Source of the DNA: Dethiosulfatarculus sandiegensis
Lineage (GTDB): Bacteria > Desulfobacterota > Desulfarculia > Desulfarculales > Desulfarculaceae
Assembly (NCBI RefSeq): GCF_000931935.2
Contig: NZ_AZAC01000067.1
Location: 179,301-243,300 of the forward strand
Direction of reading: 5' to 3'
Length of the DNA: 64,000 bases
Within the stretch, counting starts at the first letter, position 1; every line of letters starts with the position of its first letter. The notes beneath the pieces were generated by a model. It made no database searches. It saw only the letters and a program-made list of their open reading frames with translations, and was not told the DNA's origin. A program made the position numbers and the translations under genes. Of the stretch, positions 31,959-41,131 are shown piece by piece.

Positions 31959-33455
31959 ATGGATATGATTCTGGCAGGATTCGCCGATGCCCTGCAATGG
32001 GGCAATATACTTTATCTGGCCATTGGCGTGGCCACCGGGGTCTTGGTGGGGGCGGTGCCCGGCCTTAACGGACCCATGGCCATTGCCCTGGCAGTGCCTT
32101 TGACCTTTTACATGAGCCCTTTGCTGGCCATTGCCTTTTTAGTGGGCTTAAACAAGGGCTCCACCTTTGGCGGCTCCATTGCCGCAATTTTGTTGAACAC
32201 ACCCGGCTCCCCCGAGGCGGTCGCCACCACCTTTGACGGTTATCCCCTGGCCAAAAAAGGCAAGGCCTTGAAGGCCCTTAAAATGGCGCTTTACTCCTCG
32301 GTAACCGGTGACACCTTTTCCGACCTGGTCTTGATCTTCGTTGCCGCGCCCATTGCCACTGTGGCCCTTAAAATGGGGCCGCCGGAGGTTTTGTGCGTGA
32401 TCATCTTCGCACTTTCCCTGATCGCCGCCCTGGAGAGCGAGTCCATGCTTAAAGGCCTGGTGGCGGCTGTGTTCGGGGTGCTTTTTGCCTGTATGGGCAT
32501 TGACCCCATGAACGCCTCTCCCAGGCTTACCTTTGGGGTTATGGACCTGCAAAGCGGCATCCCCCTTATTGCAGTAGGCATCGGCATGCTGGCCTTGAGT
32601 GAGGTCTGGAATCAGTTGGAAAAGGGCGCGCAAAGCAAAGAGAACATGATCGTGATCGATCAAAATTTGCCCAAAGCGGATCAAAGAATTTCTTTCAGGG
32701 AATACCTGGCCGCAGGCAAGACCATTCTGCGATCCAGCCTGATAGGAACTGCGGTGGGCACCTTGCCCGGCTTAGGCACCACCATTGCCGCTTTTTTGGG
32801 CTATGGTGCGGCCAAAAGGGCCAGCAAACACCCGGAGACCTTTGGCAAGGGCGAGTTGGAAGGGATCGCTGCGGCCGAGGCGGCCAATAACGCAGTGGTG
32901 GGCAGTAACATGATCCCGCTTTTCACCTTGGGCATTCCTGGCAACGTGGTGGCCGCTCTGCTCATCGGAGCCTTTATCATCCACGGAGTCACCCCCGGCC
33001 CCATGATGTTTGAAGAAAACGGGCAACTTATCTACGGCATCTATGCAGCAATGCTCGTGGCCAATGTTCTTAACCTTTTTATAGGCAACCTGGGGCTGAA
33101 GGTTTTTGCCAAGGCCTTGAGCGCGCCGAAGAACATTGTCTACCCCCTGGTTATTTTTGTTTGCCTCACCGGGGGATACCTGGCCGAAAACAGCTTGCTG
33201 GCTGTTTTTATCATGCTGGTCTTTGCCTTGCTGGGCTACTTTATGCGCAAGCTCAAATTGAGCTTTGTAACCTTTATCATTGGATTTGTTCTGGGACCCA
33301 TGCTGGAGATGAGCCTGCAGCAGACCGTGGTTATGTCCTGGGTCAATCCTTTTTTCATAACCCAGCGCCCCATAGCCATGGTGTTTTTGGCTTTGACGGT
33401 TGTATTTCTCTGGCGCATAGCCCATAGCCGCAGGAAAAAAGAAAAGGCGGCCTAA
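31959..33455 (+). CDS. tctA: Tripartite tricarboxylate transporter large permease (TctA)
   Basis: A 498-residue inner-membrane permease that carries the substrate, driven by an ion gradient. Family motifs are GVLVGAVPGLNGPMAIALAVPLTF near the start, then GSTFGGSIAAILLNTPGSPEAVATTFDGYPLAKKGKA, and a second repeat of the motif as GTAVGTLPGLGTTIAAFLGYGAAKR. This reflects the internally duplicated TctA fold. About eleven to twelve helices are visible. It is the last gene of the transport unit and is followed by a terminator. Confidence 0.92.
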   Translation: MDMILAGFADALQWGNILYLAIGVATGVLVGAVPGLNGPMAIALAVPLTFYMSPLLAIAFLVGLNKGSTFGGSIAAILLNTPGSPEAVATTFDGYPLAKKGKALKALKMALYSSVTGDTFSDLVLIFVAAPIATVALKMGPPEVLCVIIFALSLIAALESESMLKGLVAAVFGVLFACMGIDPMNASPRLTFGVMDLQSGIPLIAVGIGMLALSEVWNQLEKGAQSKENMIVIDQNLPKADQRISFREYLAAGKTILRSSLIGTAVGTLPGLGTTIAAFLGYGAAKRASKHPETFGKGELEGIAAAEAANNAVVGSNMIPLFTLGIPGNVVAALLIGAFIIHGVTPGPMMFEENGQLIYGIYAAMLVANVLNLFIGNLGLKVFAKALSAPKNIVYPLVIFVCLTGGYLAENSLLAVFIMLVFALLGYFMRKLKLSFVTFIIGFVLGPMLEMSLQQTVVMSWVNPFFITQRPIAMVFLALTVVFLWRIAHSRRKKEKAA

Positions 33456-33500
33456 GGCCTTTGCCGCCTGATTAACTGTTTAACCGCAAGGGATATGAAC

Positions 33501-33544
33501 CCGGGGTGAAAGTTCACGAAACCTGCTTTTGCCCCGGTTTTTTT
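33501..33544 (+). terminator. Terminator after tctA
   Basis: CCGGGG (33501-33506) pairs with CCCCGG (33532-33537), followed by seven T (33538-33544). A GGCGGC/GCCGCC hairpin also spans the tctA stop at about 33446-33468. Confidence 0.6.
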
Positions 33545-33565
33545 ACGGGCAAAGGGGAGGGGCTG

Positions 33566-35395
33566 TCAGAGGGAGGTCTTTTGGGTGATGCCCAGTTTCT
33601 GCATCTTTCGGAAAAGGGTCTTTCTCGGCAGGTCCAGGGCCTTGGCAGTGCGAGAGCGGTTCCAGCCGTTTTGTTCCAGGGCGCTTATGAGAATTTTTTT
33701 CTCGAGGGCCATCATGGTGTCCCTGAGCCCCTTGGTGGTTTGCCCCAGTTCATCATCCACAAAGGGAGGCACCAAGACGCCTGTTTCCTTGATGCCGACC
33801 TGCAGGAAATCCAGGTTGCCAAAGGCCATGTAGCGTTCCAGAATGTTGTAAAGTTCACGCACATTTCCGGGCCAGTCATATTCCAATAATATGGCCAGAT
33901 CCTTGCTTGATATCTTGGTGGAATATCCCAGTTTGTTCAGGATGTGCTCTGCCAGGTGAGGGATGTCCTCCTTGCGCTCCCTTAAGGGAGGCAGATAGAC
34001 CGGTATGACATGGATGCGGAAAAAAAGGTCCTGTCGGAACCGACCCGTTTGGGCCATATGCTCTAAGTCTGCATTGGTGGCGGCTATCACCCGGAATTGG
34101 GCCTTGGTGGGCTGGGCGCTGCCTATGGCAGTATATTCGCCGGAACCCAGGGCGCGCAGAAGTTTAACCTGGCTGGTCTGGGTGAGCTCGCCTATCTCGT
34201 CCAGGAAAATGGTGCCGCCTTTGGCCTGGTCCAGAAAACCGGTTTTGTCGGCATGAGCGCCGGTGAAAGAGCCTTTTTTGTGGCCAAAGAATTCGCTTTC
34301 AAAGAGTTCTTCCGGAATGGCTCCGCAGTTCACCGGCACAAAAGGAGCTTCGTTTCTTTGACTGAGTTCGTGAATGGCCTTGGATACCAGTTCTTTGCCT
34401 GTGCCGGTTTCACCATAAATAACTATGCTGAAATCACTGGAAGCCGCCCTGATAATCGACTCGAAAACCTCTTGCATCTTGGCGCTTCGGCCGATTATGT
34501 TGCCCAGCCGCACTCGATAGTCAATGGAGGTCTTAAGCCTTATATTTTCAACCTTGAGCTGCCTGGATTCCTTTTCCATCAGCTCTTCGCGCTGCTTGAA
34601 CTCCGTGATATCCATCACAAACGAAAGCACGGCTGGTCTGCCTTGCCATTCAATCGGCACCGGCCTGCCTTCAAACCAGAATTTACGGCCCTGCCTGCCC
34701 ACACCGGTCCATTGAAAGTTCAGCTTGGAATCTTCCTGCTTGCTCAGGTTTTTGATCACTTTTGTGTGTCTGGTGCGATCTTCTTCAACCAGAAGGTGGG
34801 CCGAGGGCTTGTCTATGAGTTCCGCAGGGTTGGTGTAGCCGAACATGGTGCAGAAGGTCTGGTTTACAAAGATCAGCTTGCCGTCTTGCATAAGCGCCAC
34901 ACCAGCCGGCACATGCTCGGCCAAAATGCGCATGCTGGCCAGTTCGCCTGTGTCCGAGGGACCGGCAAGGGCCACGGGATCTGTGGCAAATACTGTCTGG
35001 ATAAGAGTTTCGTTGGAATTTTGGCAAGTTACCAGCTCGGTTATCTCCAGTTTCTGGTCCCAGACAGTGCTGTAGTTGCGGACTCCCACCCAATCACCAG
35101 CCATGGGCAGCCTGAAGAGTTTGGCCTGGCCATAGGCGGCTCGGGCTTCGGCCCAGTTGTTTTTCAGATAATAGCTTACCAGCCAGGTTTGGCTGTTAAA
35201 GGGCGGTTCGGTGATCTTGGTGCCCACCACCCTTTCTGCTTTCAGGTTGGTGAGTCTTTCCATGCCCTTGTCCCAGGCCACAATTATATGGTCTTTGCCC
35301 ACGACAAACTGCCCGGCTTGAACCTCACCGGACAAGGGCCTGAGACTAGCGGCTTCAAGGTTTGCGGCGTGCTGCATGTTTTTGGGTCTGCTCAT
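33566..35395 (-). CDS. PAS-domain sigma-54-dependent transcriptional activator (Fis-type HTH)
   Basis: A 609-residue enhancer-binding protein. Two sensory regions: an N-terminal PAS-like domain (about 25-130) and a clear PAS (about 155-270, VPAGVALMQDGKLIFVNQTFCTMFGY...FVMDITEFKQRE), then a coiled linker. The AAA+ domain has Walker A GETGTGKE, the sigma-54-contact loop HKKGSFTGAH (GAFTGA variant with Ser), Walker B GGTIFLDEIGEL and the arginine finger region FRQDLFFRI. The C-terminal Fis-type HTH is ILISALEQNGWNRSRTAKALDLPRKTLFRKMQKLGI. A TTG 15 bases upstream is also in frame. It is convergent with tctCBA and probably activates it or a lost TRAP operon beside it. Confidence 0.88.
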   Translation of the reverse strand: MSRPKNMQHAANLEAASLRPLSGEVQAGQFVVGKDHIIVAWDKGMERLTNLKAERVVGTKITEPPFNSQTWLVSYYLKNNWAEARAAYGQAKLFRLPMAGDWVGVRNYSTVWDQKLEITELVTCQNSNETLIQTVFATDPVALAGPSDTGELASMRILAEHVPAGVALMQDGKLIFVNQTFCTMFGYTNPAELIDKPSAHLLVEEDRTRHTKVIKNLSKQEDSKLNFQWTGVGRQGRKFWFEGRPVPIEWQGRPAVLSFVMDITEFKQREELMEKESRQLKVENIRLKTSIDYRVRLGNIIGRSAKMQEVFESIIRAASSDFSIVIYGETGTGKELVSKAIHELSQRNEAPFVPVNCGAIPEELFESEFFGHKKGSFTGAHADKTGFLDQAKGGTIFLDEIGELTQTSQVKLLRALGSGEYTAIGSAQPTKAQFRVIAATNADLEHMAQTGRFRQDLFFRIHVIPVYLPPLRERKEDIPHLAEHILNKLGYSTKISSKDLAILLEYDWPGNVRELYNILERYMAFGNLDFLQVGIKETGVLVPPFVDDELGQTTKGLRDTMMALEKKILISALEQNGWNRSRTAKALDLPRKTLFRKMQKLGITQKTSL

Positions 35396-35464
35396 GTTTC
35401 CGCCGAACAAGTAGCTTAGTATACTAGATTTTTGATCCTGTACTTTGAGTTATACCTTATGCGC

Positions 35465-36054
35465 CGCTTCCGGGCGAGGGCCGGATAGTAATTGTCTACA
35501 TCTTTTGTCTGGTTGGCGGTCGGAACCTTGATGATCTCCACGGATTTCTTGTTCCAGCGAATGATCTTGAGCCCGGAAAGGTCTGCCTGGGTCTTGACCG
35601 CCTTTTGGGTGGTATGAAGCTGATAAGTGGTGCCGGCTCAAAACCACAGGATGTTGTCTTTCTGGAACTCGGGGTAATTCTGGTACAGGTCCCAGAATAC
35701 CAGGGAGCCGCCTCGGCGCTGGGGGCTATGCCGGGAAGCTCCAACACCGTGCTGAGGTTGAATTTACCGGCGGTCCTGGGGCAGTCGTTGCCGCCGATAT
35801 TGATCATGCCGCTGATGGTGGTCGTTCAGCGAGGTCGAGGTATTGGGGTTGTAGTAGTTAATTTTGATTTGGCCCTTGGTGGCCTTTTCAATATCCTTGA
35901 ACCAGGGTTTTCAGGCGTTCACTACCGCGGAGTGAGTGTTCATATAGACCGTAGTCATGCAAAGTTCCATATTTGCCTGGGCTGCCCCAAAAGAATTCAG
36001 CAACATGACCAGAGCAATAGCGGCTCCTAATATGGGTTTTTTGCGGGAAATCAT
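35465..36054 (-). pseudogene. Degraded TRAP transporter substrate-binding protein (DctP family)
   Basis: The start is intact: GAGAGGTTGG before ATG, then a signal peptide (MISRKKPILGAAIALVMLL...AAQA) and mature text LCMTTVYMNTHSAVVNA typical of DctP. An in-frame TGA follows where Trp is expected (next KPWFKDIEKATKGQIKINYYNP). The reading then shifts frame near 35830 (DHISGMINIGGNDCP...) and again near 35715 (LVFWDLYQNYPEFQKDNILWF), with a second TGA before the sequence fades about 200 codons in. At least two stops and two frameshifts mean it cannot make a receptor. The DctQ/M membrane partners are absent, so this is the remnant of a lost TRAP operon. Confidence 0.75.
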
Positions 36055-36439
36055 TCCAACCTCTCGTTTTGGCTGTTTTCCTAACCTAGATTTGGCTGGG
36101 TCGACATCAGGCGCGAGTCGTTGTTGGCCTTTAATTCTCAACTTTTCCCGGCCAGTTGTGGCTTATTCGCCCTTAGATGCCTCCTCTTGGCTCTTAATGT
36201 TTGCTTGGCCTGGAAACCGTTTGGCCACAAGGCAGGAAAGGCAAAGGTATTTGGCCTGACAAAGCAGGGGGGGTCGTTTCGGATTCAGGTATGAAGAATC
36301 TGAGCGAACGAGGCCTGCATCGAGGTCTTGACCTGCGCCTTTTGTTTCTGTTTTTCAGATAATTGCATGAAAAAAGGTTCTATCTTCAAAGAAAGACAAC
36401 AGGATTTGCATAGATCGCAATCGGCTTGAAAGATCATCC

Positions 36440-36610
36440 GGTAGAAAACCAAGTGGTTCGGGGAAGTAATTATAGCCTTAGTATTTCTATTGCAGCGATG
36501 GGTTATTTTGCCGCTTGCGGTCTGTGAGGCAGGCCTGTTTCCAGTAGAACCTGGGTGCTGGGTTGCAAAAAACTTTGCCCGGTTGGGGTGAGCCTTCAGT
36601 CGAAAGTTTG
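36440..36610 (-). pseudogene. Possible LysR-type regulator remnant
   Basis: One minus-strand frame reads RLTPTGQSFLQPSTQVLLETG, then a stop, then PIAAIEILRL, a stop, then LLPRTTWFSTG. This fits the boundary between the LysR helix-turn-helix linker (RLTPxGxxFL) and the start of the co-inducer domain (IAAIExxxxxLLP), with three internal stops. The match is short and by eye only. The wider gap 36055-37140 has no intact gene; a CGAGGCG/CGCCTCG hairpin with TCTTTT lies at 36668-36710. Confidence 0.35.
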
Positions 36611-37140
36611 TATTGTATGGGGCCTGCTGGGATCAATTCTGAATTCTGTTTATAATACAATTGGTTGCGAGGCGTTTTTGCCCCTTTTTTTGTTTGGCGC
36701 CTCGTCTTTTGGCCGGTGTTTGGGTCAACAACGACTCTTTAGTCTCATTTTAACCCAATTCCTGAACCAAAATATGTGCCTGAGTTTATATAACCCAAAT
36801 TATATATGAATAACAACAGGATGCTAAAAATAAGATTGATACAATCAAATTTATCACTGGTCATTTATGGTCCATTTCATGAGCATTGCAGGCTCTCTTT
36901 CTTAGCTTCCATTAATAAAATGTCCCCAAATCGCCCCTTTCTTAGCTGATGCAAGGAGAGCAGGCAAAATAGCCCAATGGGCCAGAGGGATGGCTCACTG
37001 GGGTGCATAGACCTGTCTAAGCTTTCCTAAAAAGATGGAATAGGAGAATTTTAAATAGGTTATGAATTAAAACCAGAGTCGGACTTATGGGGGGGATTTA
37101 AGGAGAAGCGCCTTGTCGTCGCAAAAGCGCCCGCTTTACC

Positions 37141-37251
37141 ATGAAGCTTATGAATAAACGCACCGGCAAGACCTTGCTGGGCATACCAGTGCTGCTGATT
37201 GTAAGTCTCCTATCGGGATATGAGTATTATAGAATCGCGAGTTTTGTTTAA
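37141..37251 (+). CDS. Possible small membrane peptide
   Basis: A 36-codon frame, MKLMNKRTGKTLLGIPVLL and onward, with a basic N-terminus and one hydrophobic helix (LLGIPVLLIVSLLSGYEYY). Shine-Dalgarno support is poor (GGAGAAG is about 35 bases upstream). It may be a real small membrane protein or the start of a truncated gene. No family recognised. Confidence 0.2.
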   Translation: MKLMNKRTGKTLLGIPVLLIVSLLSGYEYYRIASFV

Positions 37252-37311
37252 ATCCCGCCTGGAGGCAAGAGCCGGACCTGGATGAATCATGCTTATAACT
37301 AGCAGGGTTTG

Positions 37312-38365
37312 TTACATGTATCCAGCAAGTTTTAATTTGAATGCTTTAAGAAGATTCTGATTCCTCTTTTGGGTTTCACCTAATATTGAACAGGCCTTGG
37401 CCCTTTTAATATATACCTTGTAATACTTGGGCTTTACTTCTATGGCTCTTGAAAAGTCTTTAATGCTGTCAGGGTATCGCTTAAGTTTCAAAAAGGCTAA
37501 ACCGCGATTATAAAGCGCTGAAGATGAATCCGGTTTATGTGTTAAGTATTTATTGTAATCAGACAGAGCAAGATCATACTCTTTTAACTCTAAATAGATA
37601 TCTCCTCTCTTAAGATAAAATTTGTGGTATTCGGGGAGAATCTGGATGGCCTGGTTGATTGCTTGAAGAGCCTCTGCATATTTTTTCATTTCTTTTAGGA
37701 GTAAGGACTTGTGATAATAAGTTTTCCAAGAGCCAGGACTGATTTTGATGCCTTGATTGAACCAGATTAAAGCTTCTGAAAATTTGTTTTGTTTTTTCTT
37801 GATGTGCCCCTTTATGATATGAGAGCTGGGATCACCTGAGTTGCACTTGATGGCTTGTTCAATGAAGAATAAGGCCTGATCGTACTTATTTTTTGATGAT
37901 AAAAATAACTTTTTCCATGTAACCTAAGTGAAGATTTGGGCCAATTTCTAGGGCTTTATCCAAATCCTCCATGGCTTTATTCATATTGTTTCTGTTTGAG
38001 CAAAGAAACCTTCAAATTGCATATGCTAAAGCATAGTCAGTTTTTATTTCTAGAGCAATACTTATATCTTTTAATGCAGAATTAAAGACCTTTATTTTTC
38101 TGTGGACATTACCTCTAATGGTATATGCTTCAGCCAACTTCGCTTTACTTAACTTACCTGATTCAATTTGCTTGGTGCATATGTTAATTGCTTTACTGTA
38201 ATTTAATTCTGTGGAAGCTTTCCAGGCTTCATTTTTTAGTAAATGCGCAAGCTTAAGTGGAAAATAGTTTCGCACTAAAGTGGATATTACTAAATAAATA
38301 ATTAAATATTCTTTAGTTTTTGTAATGCATTGTAAATTTAATCTCTCCCCAGTCGGTAATTTCAA
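37312..38365 (-). pseudogene. Broken tetratricopeptide-repeat (TPR) protein gene
   Basis: Reading from 38365, a helical N-terminal region gives TPR units (YSKAINICTKQIESGKLSKAKLAEAYTIRGNVHRKIKVFNSALKDISIALEI). It then hits TGA at about 38012. The same frame continues as TPR text (MNKAMEDLDKALEIGPNLHLGY) until about 37920, where the frame shifts to SKNKYDQALFFIEQAIKCNSGDPSS. From there it reads through three or four more TPRs to the stop at 37312. One nonsense mutation and one frameshift suffice to explain it, so inactivation is recent. The region is more AT-rich than its surroundings. A real two-piece gene is less likely. Confidence 0.72.
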
Positions 38366-38449
38366 TAACTAAAAATTAAAAAGAAATATTTCGTGAAAAA
38401 TAGTCTTAATAAATTAATATTCCAAAATTAACAAGGTTTTTATCTGTTC

Positions 38450-39982
38450 CTAGCCCGGGATTTGCCTAAGAAGATTCTTAGCCTTTAAATATCCGCCATC
38501 TGCCGCCTTTTTAAGCCAATATCTGGCTTTTGTCAGGTCCTTTGGAGTGCCATGCCCTTCCATGTAGCAGGCTCCCAAATTAAGCTGTGCTGCAGCGTGC
38601 CCTTCTTCGGCAGCCATTTTAGTCCATTCAAAACCCCTTTTGGGGTCTGCTTGTTCGCCCTGATTGTTAAGATTCATGTATCCAGCCTTGAATCTGGCTT
38701 CCAAATGTCCCATGGAAGCTGATTGTTCATACCAATAAAGAGCTGTTGTATAATTTTGAGTTACTTCTTCTCCGTATTCATATAACTCTCCAAGTTCAAA
38801 TTGGGCAATAAAACTGCCTAGTTGAGCAGCTTTCTGGTACCAGAAAAGAGCCTTTTCAATATCTTTGAGAACACCATCCCCTTTTAGGTATTTCTTGGGT
38901 AAATTGCTTAGGGAAATTGTTTCTCCCTGCTTGGCTGCCTTTTTAAACCAGAAAAGAGCTTTGACTGGATCGGCAGAAATATCTTCACCCAATGCATATT
39001 TTTTACCCAATTCTTCCTGTGCGCTTGCGTAACCTTTTTCTGCTGACTTGGTATACCAATATAGTGCTTTCTGCTTATTTTCAGGCAGCCCCTTGCCAAG
39101 ATCATAATAAAAGCCCAGATAGAATTGCGCGGGAGAATAACCTTTTTCTGCGGCAATAAGAAATAGCCTTATTCCTTTTTCTTTGTCTTGGGGAATACCT
39201 TCGCCGGCAAAATACATATGGGCCATTTGATATTTTGCCTTCAGCTGTCCCTGATCAGCGGCTTTTTTAAACCAAAATAAGGCTCTCTCAGAATTTTTTA
39301 AGGTTATAATTCCACATCTATAGATATACCCCAACATGAATTGGAATTTGTCATCCCCAAGCCCGGCAGCCTTAGGTAACCAAAAGAGAACTGTTGGATT
39401 GTTTTTTGGCGTTACAAAATCCTTAGGTTTAAATCTTTGATTCCAGGCCTTTTTTGCCCAAAATTTACTTTTTTTCCAATCTTTATTGGTTCCTAGGCCT
39501 TCTTCATACATAAAATGTAATAATCTCTGGGCTCGTATGTCCCCTTGCTCAGCCGCCTTTTTCATCCATTCAAAAGCTTTTTTTAAATCAGCTTCAGTGC
39601 CAAGGCCTGTGAAGTACATTCCTGCCAGCTTGATTTGGGCCTCTACATGACCCCGCTCAGCCGCCCTTTTAAACCAAAAAAATGCCTTTACCTGGTCTTC
39701 TTTCCTCCCCAGGCCATTGGCATAAAGGTCTCCTAAAACGGATTGTGCCTCTTTATCCCCGGCAATGGCTTTTTCCTCCAGATTCGGATCTTTTGCCTGG
39801 GTGGGCATCTCCATTTTTTCGGGCTCAAGTTCCGGTTCGTTATTTGAAACATTTATTGATTCTATAAAGTTATTAAGAGAGTAGGAATCCTCTATCTCTG
39901 GTAATGAAATTAATAAAAACGGGCTGATAATTAAAATGGTTGCTGCAATGCTAATGATGATTCTGATTTGTTTTTCACTCAT
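38450..39982 (-). CDS. Sel1-repeat protein, membrane-anchored
   Basis: A 510-residue protein. An N-terminal signal anchor (IIISIAATILIISPFLLISLP) is followed by about a dozen Sel1-like repeats of 36 residues. Examples are AQSVLGDLYANGLGRKEDQVKAFFWFKRAAERGH and AQLNLGACYMEGHGTPKDLTKARYWLKKAADGGY. Sel1 solenoids mediate protein-protein contacts and often sit in the periplasm in stress or host-interaction roles. No catalytic domain is present. It is followed upstream on the same strand by a frameshifted paralog and lies in an AT-rich block next to the CRISPR array. The function is unknown. Confidence 0.82.
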   Translation of the reverse strand: MSEKQIRIIISIAATILIISPFLLISLPEIEDSYSLNNFIESINVSNNEPELEPEKMEMPTQAKDPNLEEKAIAGDKEAQSVLGDLYANGLGRKEDQVKAFFWFKRAAERGHVEAQIKLAGMYFTGLGTEADLKKAFEWMKKAAEQGDIRAQRLLHFMYEEGLGTNKDWKKSKFWAKKAWNQRFKPKDFVTPKNNPTVLFWLPKAAGLGDDKFQFMLGYIYRCGIITLKNSERALFWFKKAADQGQLKAKYQMAHMYFAGEGIPQDKEKGIRLFLIAAEKGYSPAQFYLGFYYDLGKGLPENKQKALYWYTKSAEKGYASAQEELGKKYALGEDISADPVKALFWFKKAAKQGETISLSNLPKKYLKGDGVLKDIEKALFWYQKAAQLGSFIAQFELGELYEYGEEVTQNYTTALYWYEQSASMGHLEARFKAGYMNLNNQGEQADPKRGFEWTKMAAEEGHAAAQLNLGACYMEGHGTPKDLTKARYWLKKAADGGYLKAKNLLRQIPG

Positions 39983-40013
39983 TGTTTTTACTTTTCGCTA
40001 TTTATATTGAATT

Positions 40014-40897
40014 CTATGGAAGCATCTTAGGATATTTTAAGGCCACTTTTGATCCGTTATCAGCTGCCTTTTCAAGCCAATACTTGGCTTTTTCAAAATC
40101 CTTTTGAGCACCCAGACCTTTCAGGTACCAAAGGCCCAAATTTAATTGGGCTGTTTTGTTCTCACCTTTTACTGCCTTTTGGGTCCACTTAAATCCTTGC
40201 TTTAAGTCTACCGGGATCCCTTTGCCAAAAAGGAGTATGTCCTCGACTTTATATTGAGCTTTTTTGTAGCCACGATGCGCCGATCTCTCGTACCCAAAAA
40301 AAGCGGTTTTATAGTTTTTCTAACCTGCTCACCCTTTTCGCATAAATCGCCAAGGATAAATGAAGAGAAAATATCACCATTATCAGCAGCTTTTGTATAC
40401 CAAAAAATTGCCTTTTCAATGTCCTTGGGCACACCAGCGCCATAAAGGCAATTTTTACCTAAATGTCTCTTAATTTTCGGATTGCCTTGCGAAGCGGCTT
40501 TTTCATACCAGAAAAGCGCTTTGGACCGATTGGGTGGAATCTCCAAACTATTTGCATACCTGCCACCCAGTCTCTCCTGGGCTTCTTCATGACCCTGTTC
40601 AGCCGCTTTTTTATACCAAAAGAAAACTTTTTTAAGGTCTTCGTCTCTTTCAATACCATGGGCATAAAGGTCTCCCAAAAGGGACTGGGCCCCTTTGTCC
40701 CCGGCAATGGCCTTTTTCTCCAGCTCAGGGTCCTTGGCTCGGAGGGGCATATCTGTGAGTTTTAAGTCGAGTCCCGGCTCATTATCAGATAAACTAGCCG
40801 ACTTTATCAATTTGCTGATCGAACTAAAAGTGCTGATTTCCGGGAATTTTATTAATAAAAGTGGAGTGATAATTAATAAGGTAATTGCAATATTCAT
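40014..40897 (-). pseudogene. Frameshifted Sel1-repeat paralog
   Basis: From 40897 the frame encodes a signal anchor and Sel1 repeats closely like the downstream gene: LTDMPLRAKDPELEKKAIAGDKGAQSLLGDLYAHG against MEMPTQAKDPNLEEKAIAGDKEAQSVLGDLYANG. Near 40325 (after CEKGEQVRK) it shifts frame and ends in unrelated residues at 40208. The Sel1 text resumes one frame over (YKTAFFGYERSAHRGYKKAQYKVEDILLFGKG...WLEKAADNG) and runs to TAG at 40014. One lost base in an A-rich run explains it. A sequencing error or slippery phase variation at the homopolymer is possible. Confidence 0.7.
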
Positions 40898-41131
40898 TAG
40901 AATCTTAATAGTTTTTTCCGTTAAGAATTCTCCGGTATTTTAAATTTTTTATTCTGAGCATGAGACGTTTTAACCCTACTCATAACAACATGTCTGGTCA
41001 ATATTTCTTAATTTATTTTTTGATAAAGAATAAAAGGCTATACTTATGGTTATGAAATAATGCTACTACTTGTAATTATTTCCAAAAATTGCTTTTGTTG
41101 AATGAATTGGGATAAAGAAAAGGATTTTGAT

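Noticed and set aside
36555-36809. 84-codon plus-strand frame in the decay zone
   Set aside because: Cysteine- and phenylalanine-rich text typical of random AT-rich sequence; it crosses a hairpin and overlaps the LysR remnant on the other strand.
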